64,000 bases of DNA, taken from NCBI RefSeq assembly GCF_003762835.1, contig NZ_RJWA01000005.1, forward strand, positions 410,081 to 474,080. The letters run 5' to 3'. This document shows, in pieces, positions 1-9,560 of the stretch. The notes beneath the pieces were generated by a model, which was not told the origin of the DNA, did no database searches, and worked only from the letters and a program-made list of their open reading frames with translations. The translations under genes were made by a program, and so were the position numbers. Origin of the DNA: Micromonospora sp. HM5-17. Lineage in GTDB: Bacteria; Actinomycetota; Actinomycetes; Mycobacteriales; Micromonosporaceae. The stretch's first letter is position 1, and each line of letters begins with the position of its first letter.

Positions 1-1905
1 CGCCGCCTCGGCCGACTCCGCGTACCGGCCGATCTCGAAGAGCGTGTCGGAGGTGACCACCAGGGTGGTGACCAGCGCTGACGAGTCATTCGCCGCTCGG
101 GCCAGCCCCTCGGCCCGGCGCAACTCGGCCAGGGCGGCGTCGGGGGGGACCTGCCGGCTACAGACCCAGCTGCTTGCCAGGGTCGCGACCAGGGTCGCGT
201 CCTCGCTGCCAGAGACCAGCGCCGCCGACCTCGCCTCGGCGGCGATCCGGCCGCCCTCCCCCCGGTCGAGCCGGACCACCTGGAAGGCGATGTCGGCGAG
301 GAGCCGGGCCCGCGCCGTGTCGTCGGGTACCGCCGCCGCCAGCGCGTACGCCTGCCGCAGCTCGTCCAGGCCGTCGCCCTTGCCGAGGGTGCGCAGCAGC
401 CTGCCGCGGAGCAGCAGCACCCGCGCGGCACGCAGCGGCTCCGCCGCACGGTCCAGCTCGTCGAGGGTGGCCCGGGTCAGGGTCAGCGCCCGGTGGTAGT
501 CGCCGGCGGTGGAGGTGGCCAGCAGGGTCGCCTCCAGCAGGGCGAGGTGGTCCATGCCCAGCCGCCGAGCGGCGTCCGGCACCTGTTCCCAGAGTTCGAG
601 GATCCGCTCCAGCAGCCGCCCCTGCTCGGCGTACGCGTACCGGGAGCCGGCCGCCTCGGCGGCGGCCCAGGTCGCGGTGAGCGCCCGGGGGTAGTCGTGT
701 GCCGCGTACCAGTGGTAGGCCAGCTCCGCCGGGGCCCGGCCGTCCGGAACCAGCTGGGGCTGGGCCTCGATCGCGGCGGCGTACCGGGCGTGCAGCCGGG
801 CGTGCTCGCCCGGGAGCAGGTCCTCGTGTACGGCCTCCCGGACCAGGGCGTGCCGGAACTCGTAGCCGCCGTCCGGCTGGGCGACGACGAGCTGGGCCGC
901 GACCGCGGCGCGCAGCGCGGCCTCCAGCTCGGCCTCGGGCGCCCCGGCGACCTCGGCGAGCAGCTCGTGGGCGATCCGGGTCCCGCCGGCCGCGGCGATC
1001 CGTAGCACCCGCTGCGCGGGCTCGGGCAGCCGATCGACCCGGGCCAGCAGCAGGTCACGCAGGGTGTCTGGCAGCTCGGCGCAGCCCTGGGGATCGCCGG
1101 AGGCGGCGAGTTCCTCGATGAAGAACGGGTTGCCCTGGGTCCGCTCGTGGATGGTGTCGATCGCCCGCGCGCTCGGCTCGAACCCGAACAGTTCGGTGAG
1201 GATCTGGCCGGTCCCCTCCCGGTCCAGGCGGCCCAGCTCGATCCGCTCGACGCCCCGGGCCCGGTCCAGTTCGGCGAGGAACGGGCGCAGCGGGTGGCCC
1301 CGGTGCAGCTCGTCGGAGCGGTAGGTGCAGATGAGCAGCACCCGGGCCGGCCGGACCACCCGGGCCAGGAAGGCGATCAGATCGCGGGTGGACCGGTCGG
1401 CCCAGTGCAGATCCTCGATCACCAGCACCAGCGGCCGTTCTGCGGCGAGCCGACCGAACAGCTCGGCGACCAGCTCGAACAGGTACCCCCGGGGCGAGTC
1501 CGGGCCAAACCCGGGGCCGGCCGGGGCGGTGCGGACGGCCGGATCGGCCGGACCACCCCCGGTCAACCGGGCGAGTTCCGGCAACAGCCGGGCGAAGTCG
1601 CGCTCGTAGCCGGCGAACGCGTCCGGCCCGTCGTCGCGCAGCACCTGCCGCAGTGCGGCGGCGAATGGCGCGAACGGCAGCCCTTCCTCGCCGAGTTCGA
1701 GGCACTGGCCGAGGAGGAGCCGGTCCCCCTCGGCACGGACGTACCGGCCGAACTCCTCGACGAGCCGGGTCTTCCCCACCCCGGCCTCGCCGCCCACCAG
1801 CACGACCGCCGGCTCGTCGGCCCGGACCCGCTTCAACGTGTCGCGGAGCAGGGCGAGCTCGGGCTGACGACCGACGAGGACGGTGCTGACGGTACGGAAG
1901 GTCAC
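1..1905 (-). CDS. LuxR/LAL-type ATPase transcriptional regulator, N-terminal part (runs off the left edge)
   Basis: The frame is open for 635 codons from a GTG at 1905 to the window edge with no stop, so the C-terminal part is missing. The protein begins with an AAA/STAND-type ATPase: Walker A GGEAGVGKTRL near residue 38 and a Walker B-like segment VLVIEDLHWAD near residue 155. A long helical, TPR-like region rich in Ala and Leu follows. This is the layout of large ATP-binding LuxR regulators (LAL/MalT-like), whose DNA-binding HTH sits at the C-terminus, outside this window. Without that end it could also be another AAA/TPR signalling ATPase. The GTG start overlaps the stop of the upstream 59-residue ORF by four bases (GTGA), which implies translational coupling and supports this start. 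Confidence 0.8.
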   Translation of the reverse strand, partial: MTFRTVSTVLVGRQPELALLRDTLKRVRADEPAVVLVGGEAGVGKTRLVEEFGRYVRAEGDRLLLGQCLELGEEGLPFAPFAAALRQVLRDDGPDAFAGYERDFARLLPELARLTGGGPADPAVRTAPAGPGFGPDSPRGYLFELVAELFGRLAAERPLVLVIEDLHWADRSTRDLIAFLARVVRPARVLLICTYRSDELHRGHPLRPFLAELDRARGVERIELGRLDREGTGQILTELFGFEPSARAIDTIHERTQGNPFFIEELAASGDPQGCAELPDTLRDLLLARVDRLPEPAQRVLRIAAAGGTRIAHELLAEVAGAPEAELEAALRAAVAAQLVVAQPDGGYEFRHALVREAVHEDLLPGEHARLHARYAAAIEAQPQLVPDGRAPAELAYHWYAAHDYPRALTATWAAAEAAGSRYAYAEQGRLLERILELWEQVPDAARRLGMDHLALLEATLLATSTAGDYHRALTLTRATLDELDRAAEPLRAARVLLLRGRLLRTLGKGDGLDELRQAYALAAAVPDDTARARLLADIAFQVVRLDRGEGGRIAAEARSAALVSGSEDATLVATLASSWVCSRQVPPDAALAELRRAEGLARAANDSSALVTTLVVTSDTLFEIGRYAESAEAA

Positions 1906-2081
1906 GACGTCAACGATGCCAGGTCGCGGGGCCGACGGCGCCACCCGAATCCGCGGGGACGTCCCCGCCGCCCGGGGGTGCGTACCGACCGGGCCAGCCG
2001 GTCGGCGGCGACCTCGGCGCGCAGGGCGGCCAGGTGGTCGTGGTGCAGGGCGAGCAGGAGGTAGGGGTCGTCGTGGACCAT
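1902..2081 (-). CDS. Small 59-residue protein coupled to the LuxR/LAL regulator
   Basis: A short ORF starts at the ATG at 2081, six bases after a GAGGAG ribosome binding site, and its stop overlaps the GTG of the large regulator. It encodes a His/Leu/Ala-rich N-terminal helix (MVHDDPYLLLALHHDH...) followed by a very basic Arg/Gly-rich tail. I do not recognise a named family. The good RBS and the GTGA overlap argue that it is translated and that it at least sets the translation of the regulator. A longer in-frame start exists at 2183 but has no better RBS. Confidence 0.6.
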   Translation of the reverse strand: MVHDDPYLLLALHHDHLAALRAEVAADRLARSVRTPGRRGRPRGFGWRRRPRDLASLTS

Positions 2082-2282
2082 GTCGAACTCCTCGGTGTTC
2101 GGCGTTGTCGTCGAGGTCGACTCTCCGCCGGAAGGAGGGGCCCGGACATCGGGACGCCGTCGCATCTCCGGCGCGCCGGCCACCTCAGGTCGGCGCGATC
2201 CCGGCCCGTCTGCCGCGTAAGGTCCTTACGGCCCCTCGCTGGGCCGGTCGACCGCGGACCGGTCGGGATACACCCGGACCAC

Positions 2283-2288
2283 TAGACT
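2283..2288 (+). promoter_or_regulatory. -10 box of a leaderless promoter for the DUF4191 gene
   Basis: TAGACT lies seven bases before the ATG at 2296, and no ribosome binding site is present. This fits the TANNNT-n6/8-start arrangement of leaderless actinobacterial transcripts. No clear -35 box is seen. Confidence 0.5.
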
Positions 2289-2295
2289 CCCTCGC

Positions 2296-2988
2296 ATGGC
2301 AAAGGCGCAGGAGAAGGTGTCGTTCGGCCAGCGGCTGAAGCAGATCGGGATGGTGTTCTCGTTCACCGCCAAACGCGACAAGTGGTTCGTGCCGCTCGCC
2401 GTCGTCGCGGTGCTCGTCCCGCTCGCGCTGACCGTGGTCGCGGTGCTGGCGTGGGGCTGGCTGTGGCTGCCGGTCGGCATCCTGGTCACCCTGCTCTCGC
2501 TGCTGATCGTCCTGAACCTGCGCTCCAACCTCGCGATGATGAACGCCGCCGAGGGGCAGCCCGGCGCCGCGGCCTCGATCCTGGAGAACATGCGCGGGGG
2601 CTGGCGGGTGACGCCTGCGATCAGCTCGACCACCCAGTTGGACATGATCCACCTGGTCATCGGCCGCCCCGGCGTGATCCTGCTGGCCGAGGGAAACCGG
2701 CAGCGGACCCGCAGCATGCTCGGCCAGGAGAAGCGGCGGCTGGCCAAGGTGATCGGCTCGGCGCCGCTCTACGACTACACCATCGGGTCGGGCGAGGGTG
2801 AGCTGTCGATCCGCAAGCTGCGGATGACGCTCATGCGGCTGCCCCACAGCCTCAGCGGCAAGGAGGTGAACGCCCTCGACCGGCGCATCAAGGCCCTCTC
2901 CGCCGCCCGGCCGCAGCTGCCGAAGGGTGCCATCCCGAAGAACATGCGTCCCCCGAAGGGTGCCTTCCGGCAGATGCGGGGCCGGTGA
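2296..2988 (+). CDS. DUF4191 family membrane protein
   Basis: A 230-residue protein matching the DUF4191 family, recognised from the N-terminal FGQRLKQIGMVFSFTAKRDKW motif region and overall length. A basic cytoplasmic N-terminus of about 35 residues precedes two closely spaced transmembrane segments (about residues 35-80), then a cytoplasmic C-terminal domain. The function is unknown. In actinobacteria it is usually found next to an RDD protein and glnA, as here. The start is the ATG at 2296 with a leaderless-type promoter. Confidence 0.85.
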   Translation: MAKAQEKVSFGQRLKQIGMVFSFTAKRDKWFVPLAVVAVLVPLALTVVAVLAWGWLWLPVGILVTLLSLLIVLNLRSNLAMMNAAEGQPGAAASILENMRGGWRVTPAISSTTQLDMIHLVIGRPGVILLAEGNRQRTRSMLGQEKRRLAKVIGSAPLYDYTIGSGEGELSIRKLRMTLMRLPHSLSGKEVNALDRRIKALSAARPQLPKGAIPKNMRPPKGAFRQMRGR

Positions 2989-3128
2989 CCCGGGGGTCGG
3001 CGCGGGCCGGGGTCAGTCGCGGATCTGGATCGGCGCGGGCCAGGGTTCGGCTGGCGGGCCGAGGTCAGCGCGGGCCCGTCGGACTGACCGGGCCGACAAC
3101 CGCACGCGCCAACCACGTCGAGTTCCGC

Positions 3129-3159
3129 CGGTCGGTCGCGCCCCGAGAGCGACCGGCCG
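3129..3159. terminator. Possible bidirectional hairpin between convergent DUF4191 and RDD genes
   Basis: An 11-bp stem (3129-3139 with 3149-3159, one G-U pair) with a nine-base loop sits between the two converging genes. It has no T-run. Confidence 0.35.
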
Positions 3160-3166
3160 ACGCCGA

Positions 3167-3586
3167 TCAGCGTGTCGACGCCGGCGGCGGAACGGCGACC
3201 ACGACCGAGCCGGCCAGCCGGTCGTGCAGCCCGCGCTGGCGCTCGTCCATCAGCAGCGGCGGCACCGCGAGGCAGAGCAGCACCGCGCGCAGCAGCGCCC
3301 GGGGGATACCGATCCGCCCGCCGTCGTCGTACGCGACGCACCTCAGCCGGAAGATCCACATGCCGGGCGTCTGCGCGAAGAGGCCGACGAAGACGGTGTA
3401 CTCGGCGATCAGGACCACCACCGGCGGCCAGCCGTCCCGGATCGGGTCGGCGAAGAGGGCGGAGAGCATGGCGCAGAGCGCCCAGTCGACGAACAGCGCC
3501 GCGAACCGGCGGGCCAGGCTTACCGGCGCGCCGTCTCCGTCCGCCGCGGGCGCGGCCGCAGCCGCGGAGTCATCCTTTGTCGCCAC
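3167..3586 (-). CDS. RDD family membrane protein
   Basis: The protein carries the RDD core: RRFAALFVDWALC in the first membrane helix, a second helix near IAEYTVFVGLF, the conserved QTPGMWIFRLR stretch and a C-terminal RGLHDRLAGSVVV. That is two to three transmembrane segments in 139 residues. RDD proteins are poorly understood; a few act in ion exchange. I chose the GTG at 3586, which gives the short hydrophilic Ala-rich N-terminus. The frame stays open to 3649, but the extra residues look unrelated. It lies divergently upstream of glnA and converges with DUF4191, the usual order around actinobacterial glnA. Confidence 0.85.
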   Translation of the reverse strand: MATKDDSAAAAAPAADGDGAPVSLARRFAALFVDWALCAMLSALFADPIRDGWPPVVVLIAEYTVFVGLFAQTPGMWIFRLRCVAYDDGGRIGIPRALLRAVLLCLAVPPLLMDERQRGLHDRLAGSVVVAVPPPASTR

Positions 3587-3757
3587 GGGAAGCCAGGGTA
3601 TCGCCGCGCGCCGGCAATCTCCTCGGCGGCCCGACCGGGGTAGGACCAATCACCAAAAACGACACAAGCAGCGTTACACTCGCCATTTACCCCAAATCAG
3701 GTAACATCCGAGACGGGGCCCGGCGCACACCAGGCGCGATCACGCTCCGCAGACGAC

Positions 3758-3773
3758 GTAACACGGCGGAAAC
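3758..3773 (+). promoter_or_regulatory. GlnR-type operator half-site upstream of glnA
   Basis: GTAAC-n6-GAAAC matches the gTnAC-n6-GaAAC half of the actinobacterial GlnR box exactly, 80 bases before the glnA start. Isolated GTTAC (3673-3677) and GTAAC (3701-3705) boxes lie farther upstream in the same AT-richer leader. A second, correctly spaced half-site next to the perfect one was not found. Confidence 0.5.
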
Positions 3774-3852
3774 AACAGAGACATGCTCGGGCAACGGCAT
3801 GGCCATAGCGTCGCCACCAGCCTAGCCATCAGTGGACGTGCCAGGAGGACGT

Positions 3853-5277
<1,425 letters not shown>

Positions 5278-5296
5278 GCCAGCACACCCGACCAAC

Positions 5297-5340
5297 CGGT
5301 TCGGGCCGGTCCGTCACGGCGGGCCGGCCCGAACCGTTTT
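5297..5340 (+). terminator. Intrinsic terminator after glnA
   Basis: A perfect 13-bp GC-rich stem (5297-5309 with 5324-5336), a 14-base loop and TTTT, beginning 20 bases after the glnA stop. Confidence 0.85.
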
Positions 5341-5544
5341 CGCCGCCGGGTCCACGCGTGGCGCCACCATCCGCGCACCCGCTGGCACGGTGCGCCAGGA
5401 TCCCCCGGTCCTCGGCACGGCGGTACGGCCGGTGTGCTGCGCCTGTTGCCACGCATTCGCCGTCCGGGACAGCATCCGTCACGTCGTCGTTGCTACCCCG
5501 TCACCTCAGTCGATCAAGGTGAAGACAATTGATCTTCCATGGCA

Positions 5545-5550
5545 TAAGGT
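5545..5550 (+). promoter_or_regulatory. -10 box of a leaderless promoter for phoD
   Basis: TAAGGT ends six bases before the ATG at 5557. No separate purine-rich ribosome binding site is clear. Confidence 0.4.
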
Positions 5551-5556
5551 GTTCGG

Positions 5557-7134
5557 ATGCTGTCGTCCACATTGTCCTTTCAGTCGTCGGGCAGCCTGTC
5601 CCGACGACGAGTGCTTGCGATCGGTGGTGGACTCGCCGCCCTCGCCGGACTCAGCCAGCTGACCGCCGACCGCTCGGAAGCCGCCGAGCGGATCGCGGAT
5701 TACCCATTCCGGCTGGGCGTCGCCTCCGGCGACCCGGAGCCCGACGGTGTCGTCCTGTGGACCCGTCTCGCGCCCGACGCACTCGCTGAGGACGGTCGCG
5801 GTGGGATGCCACCACGCCGGTACGGCGTCCGGTGGGAGGTGGCCGAGGACGAGGCCATGCGCCGGATCGTCCGGTCCGGCATCGCGACGGCGACACCGGA
5901 GCTCGGCCACTCCGTGCACGTGGAGGTGCACGGCCTACGACCCGGGCGCGAGTACTGGTACCGGTTCCGGGCCGGAGGCCACGACAGCCCGGTGGGCAGG
6001 ACGAAGACCGCCCCCGAGCCATGGTCCCGGTCGGCGCTGAGCTTCGCGTTCGCCTCCTGCCAGAACTTCCCGAACGGCCACTACGTCGCCTACCGGCACA
6101 TGGCCCAGCAGGATCTCGATCTGGTCCTGCACCTCGGCGACTACATCTACGAGGGCGGGGTCGATGCCAAGGCGGGCGTCCGCAACATGTCGCTCTCCCC
6201 GGCGCACAACGCCGAGATCCTCACCCTCGCGCAGTACCGCCTGCGCTACTCCCTCTACAAGTCCGATCCCGACCTCCAGGCCGCACACGCGGCGGCGCCG
6301 TGGGCGGTGACCCTCGACGACCACGACGTCGAGAACAACTGGGCCGGCGAGAGGTCGACGAACGGGCTCAGCCCCGAGAACCTGCTCCGCCGCCGGGCGG
6401 CCGCGTTCCGCGCCCTCTACGAGAACCAGCCGCTGCGGGCGTCGTCCCTGCCCCGGGCCACCGACCTGCGGCTGTACCGGACGCTGCGCTACGGTCAGCT
6501 CGCCACGTTCCACGTCCTCGACACCCGGCAGTACCGGGACCGGCAGGACCTGCGCCGGCGTACCGACCCGCAACGCAGCCTGCTCGGCTTCGAGCAGGAG
6601 CGCTGGCTCCTCGACCAGCTCGGCCGCTCCACCGCGACCTGGGACGTGCTGGCCCAGCAGGTCATGATGATGCGCCGGATCGGCCGGCCCGGCGCCGGCT
6701 TCGAAACCCTCGACGAGGACGCGTGGGACGGCTACGAGGCCAGCCGCGACCGGCTGCTGCGCGGGCTCGTCGAGCGGCGGGTCGCCAACCCCGTGGTGCT
6801 GACCGGCGACGTCCACGCCAACTTCGCCGGCAATCTGAAGAAGAACTTCGACGACCCCGACTCGGCCACGGTGGGTGTGGAGTTGGTCGGCACCTCCATC
6901 AGCTCCGGCGGTAACGGCACCGACCTGGACAACACCGGCCGGGACTACCTGGCGGCGAACCCCCACCTGATGTTCCACAACAAGCAGCGCGGCTACGTCC
7001 GGTGCCAGGTCACCGCCGAGCAGTGGCGGGCCGACTTCCTGGTGGCGGACAGGGTCAGCACGGCCGACGGCACCGTGACGGTCCGGAAGTCGTTCGTCGT
7101 GCAGGCCGGCCGGCCGGGATTGCAGGAGGCATGA
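5557..7134 (+). CDS. phoD: Secreted alkaline phosphatase/phosphodiesterase, PhoD family
   Basis: The 525-residue protein starts with a Tat signal: SRRR followed by a hydrophobic stretch VLAIGGGLAALAGL and an Ala-rich cleavage region. The PhoD fold follows: an N-terminal domain (FRLGVASGDPEPDGVVLWTR), then the catalytic domain with VLHLGDYIYEGG, TLDDHDVENNW and VVLTGDVHANF, which carry the metal-binding Asp and His residues. PhoD enzymes are exported folded with Ca2+/Fe3+ and release phosphate from mono- and diesters. The length is normal and the protein is complete. Its stop overlaps the start of the next gene, so the two are co-translated. In actinobacteria PhoD is normally under PhoP control, but I found no convincing PHO box here. 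Confidence 0.93.
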   Translation: MLSSTLSFQSSGSLSRRRVLAIGGGLAALAGLSQLTADRSEAAERIADYPFRLGVASGDPEPDGVVLWTRLAPDALAEDGRGGMPPRRYGVRWEVAEDEAMRRIVRSGIATATPELGHSVHVEVHGLRPGREYWYRFRAGGHDSPVGRTKTAPEPWSRSALSFAFASCQNFPNGHYVAYRHMAQQDLDLVLHLGDYIYEGGVDAKAGVRNMSLSPAHNAEILTLAQYRLRYSLYKSDPDLQAAHAAAPWAVTLDDHDVENNWAGERSTNGLSPENLLRRRAAAFRALYENQPLRASSLPRATDLRLYRTLRYGQLATFHVLDTRQYRDRQDLRRRTDPQRSLLGFEQERWLLDQLGRSTATWDVLAQQVMMMRRIGRPGAGFETLDEDAWDGYEASRDRLLRGLVERRVANPVVLTGDVHANFAGNLKKNFDDPDSATVGVELVGTSISSGGNGTDLDNTGRDYLAANPHLMFHNKQRGYVRCQVTAEQWRADFLVADRVSTADGTVTVRKSFVVQAGRPGLQEA

Positions 7135-8807
7135 TGCGGGCAGGTTCCCGCGCGGTACGCGCGGCGCAGGTGATCGCTCTCGCGGCGCTTGCCGTGGCAC
7201 TGACGCAGGCGTCGGCCACCGCGACCGACCGGTCGGCGCCACCGGCGATGGAACGGGTCCGGCTGGCGCCCGCGCCCGCCGGCGAACTGCTCGTCGTGCA
7301 GGCCAACCTGCAGGACGCGGTACGCCCGGCCGACGTCGCCGACCAGACCGATCTGGACAACTTCGCCCGCCGACTGGTCCGCACGGTGCCGGCGGCGCCG
7401 GACGCGCTGCTGCTCACCGAGGTGACCGGCCCCGGCGCGGAACGGGTCGCCCTGGCACTGAAGATCGCGACCGGCTACCGGTACGCGGCACGGGTCGCCC
7501 CGGGCCGCGCGGTCTTCGCCGACGACGCCTCCGTCCGGGAGTCGGCGATCGTGGTCAACCTGGACACCGTACGCCCGGACGGCGCCGGCGGCTTCCACCA
7601 GATCCAGGGCGAGGACCAGGCGTACCTGCCGATCTCCAAGCCCGGGACGCCGCCCGCGCTCCTCGTCAGTGGGCACGCCGCCGGCGACCCGGCGGTCGCC
7701 ACCGACGAGCTCGTCGCGTTCGTCGACGCCCTGCCCGGCGACCGGCTGCCCGTCCTCGGCGCCGACCTGCGCAACGCGCGGTGCGCCCAGGCCGGGCCGC
7801 GACAGCCGATCGGCTGTGAGCCGCAGCGGTTCTGGACGGCGATGGCGGACACCCGGGGGTACGTCGACGTTTTCTTCGAGCACGGCGCGAACCCGGCGGG
7901 CTGGCGGTCCAGCTACCTGTTCACTCGGGCCAGCGTGGCCGCCGCGGCGGTCGACTCCGGATATCCGGCGGAACTGGAGGACGCCGAGGCGTGCAAGGTC
8001 GCGTTCGACCGGGGCTCCTCGCGGCGCGCGCCGCGCGAGTGCCGGCAGCGGTACTACGCCGACCAGCCCTTCGGGTGGGCGAGGCTGGTCCGCCCGGAGC
8101 CGGTCTCCGTCGCGCTCGTCCCCGGCCGGGTGGTCCTGAACGAGTGTGAGCTGGGCGTCCGGAGCCAGGACATGCTGGCCCGGCTGACGAACCGGACGGC
8201 CGAGCCCCAGCACCGCACCGTCACCGCCACCGCGGCGGCGCCGCTCGCGGTCACGGTCACGAGCGAGAGCCTGGAGGTACCGGCCGGGCAGGCCCGCGGG
8301 GCTCTCCTGCGGGTCACCGCGGAGGCCGAGGCACCGCCCGGGGAGTACGAGATCACGGTCACGGTCGGCGACCGGGAGTACCGGGTGCCGGTGACCGTGC
8401 CCGAGGACTGCGTCGAGCCACCCGCCGTCGCCACCTCGTGGCACGTCGGCAACGAGCCGGAGCGCGCCGTGGACGGCGACTCCTACACCTTCTGGCACTC
8501 GGAGTGGACGCCGCCGAACCCGCTGCCGCAGTCCATCACCGTCTCCCTCGGCGAGCTGCGGCAGATCCAGACGCTGCACTACCAGCCGCGGCAGGACGGC
8601 AACCTCAACGGGACGATCCTGGACTACACCATCGAGGTGAGCGTCGACGGACGTAACTTCACCACGGTGGCGCAGGGTTCGTGGCCGGCCAACGCGCTGA
8701 CCAAGACCCTGACCTTCCCGGCCACCCAGGCCCGGTACCTGCGGATCACCGCGACCCGCGCCTCGGGCGGCAGCTACGCGTCCGCGGCCGAGATCACGGT
8801 CTCGTGA
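7134..8807 (+). CDS. Secreted protein with a degenerate endonuclease/exonuclease/phosphatase-like domain and a C-terminal discoidin (F5/8 type C) domain
   Basis: The 557-residue protein has a Sec-type signal peptide ending near ASATA. Residues of about 40-330 resemble the EEP superfamily: LLVVQANLQD (motif Asn), LLLTEV (motif Glu) and LPVLGADLRNAR in place of the usual GDFN. These are weakened motifs, so activity is uncertain. A beta-rich linker follows, then a discoidin-like domain (about residues 430-557) with EPERAVDGDSYTFWHSEW and ARYLRITATRASGG, a carbohydrate- or surface-binding module. AGGAGG at 7124-7129 is four bases from the ATG at 7134 and only one from the ATG at 7131, so I prefer 7134. 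The start overlaps the phoD stop by one base. It may work with PhoD on extracellular phosphate substrates; this is inferred from the coupling alone. Confidence 0.7.
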   Translation: MRAGSRAVRAAQVIALAALAVALTQASATATDRSAPPAMERVRLAPAPAGELLVVQANLQDAVRPADVADQTDLDNFARRLVRTVPAAPDALLLTEVTGPGAERVALALKIATGYRYAARVAPGRAVFADDASVRESAIVVNLDTVRPDGAGGFHQIQGEDQAYLPISKPGTPPALLVSGHAAGDPAVATDELVAFVDALPGDRLPVLGADLRNARCAQAGPRQPIGCEPQRFWTAMADTRGYVDVFFEHGANPAGWRSSYLFTRASVAAAAVDSGYPAELEDAEACKVAFDRGSSRRAPRECRQRYYADQPFGWARLVRPEPVSVALVPGRVVLNECELGVRSQDMLARLTNRTAEPQHRTVTATAAAPLAVTVTSESLEVPAGQARGALLRVTAEAEAPPGEYEITVTVGDREYRVPVTVPEDCVEPPAVATSWHVGNEPERAVDGDSYTFWHSEWTPPNPLPQSITVSLGELRQIQTLHYQPRQDGNLNGTILDYTIEVSVDGRNFTTVAQGSWPANALTKTLTFPATQARYLRITATRASGGSYASAAEITVS

Positions 8808-8847
8808 CCGGATTGACCTGATCCGCGGTCGATTCGCCGCGCACTGA

Positions 8848-8890
8848 CTCGGGCCGGACCACCCTGGTGGTCCGGCCCGAGCCGTTTCGG
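8848..8890 (+). terminator. Terminator after the phoD operon
   Basis: A perfect 16-bp stem (8848-8863 with 8866-8881) is followed by a CCGTTT stretch. Confidence 0.75.
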
Positions 8891-8993
8891 GTCCGGGTGG
8901 CCCGGGTCGCCGCCACGGCCACCGGGCGATCGCGATCGAGGGCGACGATCGCCGGTTCGCCCGTTCGCTTCCGGGTGCACGGGAGCGGTGCCG

Positions 8994-9434
8994 TCACCGG
9001 CCGACGAGCCGACCGACGACCAGGGTCACCGCGATGATGCCGCCGAAGACGTACGGCCACCACCCGGGGATCGCCCCGCCTCCGACCATCATCGCGACGG
9101 TGGCGACCACCGCCCCCACGACCAGCACCGCCGCCACGCCGACGAAGACCACAGCGGTACGCGCGGCCGGCGGCCGGGAACGGGCGGCGGGCATGCCCTC
9201 CGCCGGCCGCCGTTGGGTCGTACGGCGGGCGAGCGGCGTCACCTCGGCGGCGTACGCGGTGCCGTCGGCATCCACCGCGACCGTGTACGACACCCACTCC
9301 CCCACCTCCAGGCCCCGCTGGTCGGGGGACCGGAGGTCGGTGTCGCGCACGATCACATCCGCGCCGCCGTCGGCCGGGGCGATGAGACCGATTCCCCGGT
9401 CACGGTCGACGCTCCTGATCCAGCCTTCCGCCAT
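8994..9434 (-). CDS. Membrane protein with an N-terminal cold-shock-like domain
   Basis: Residues 1-65 read as an OB-fold cold-shock-type domain (GWIRSVDRDRGIGLIAPADG, then VIVRDTDL and LEVGEWVSYTV), although the RNA-binding KGFGFI and VFVH motifs are altered. An Arg/Pro-rich linker of about 25 residues leads to two transmembrane helices (TAVVFVGVAAVLVVGAVVAT and a second near YVFGGIIAVTLVVG). The plan resembles CSD-DUF1294 proteins, which pair a cold-shock domain with membrane helices. Function unknown. It is monocistronic and upstream of nothing obvious. Confidence 0.65.
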   Translation of the reverse strand: MAEGWIRSVDRDRGIGLIAPADGGADVIVRDTDLRSPDQRGLEVGEWVSYTVAVDADGTAYAAEVTPLARRTTQRRPAEGMPAARSRPPAARTAVVFVGVAAVLVVGAVVATVAMMVGGGAIPGWWPYVFGGIIAVTLVVGRLVGR

Positions 9435-9560
9435 CCGGTCCTCCTCGGTCGGCGTGGACCCGCGCCCGGTGCGGCACCGTCACGGGTATTCTCGCTCCGC
9501 CGGCCGAGGCGGGCCGACTCCGTTCGGCCCCGGCAGGCCACACGGCGACGAGAACCCGGC

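Noticed and set aside
5480..5556. PHO box before phoD
   Set aside because: One GTCACC-like unit and an inverted partner are seen, but not the 11-bp direct repeats expected for PhoP.
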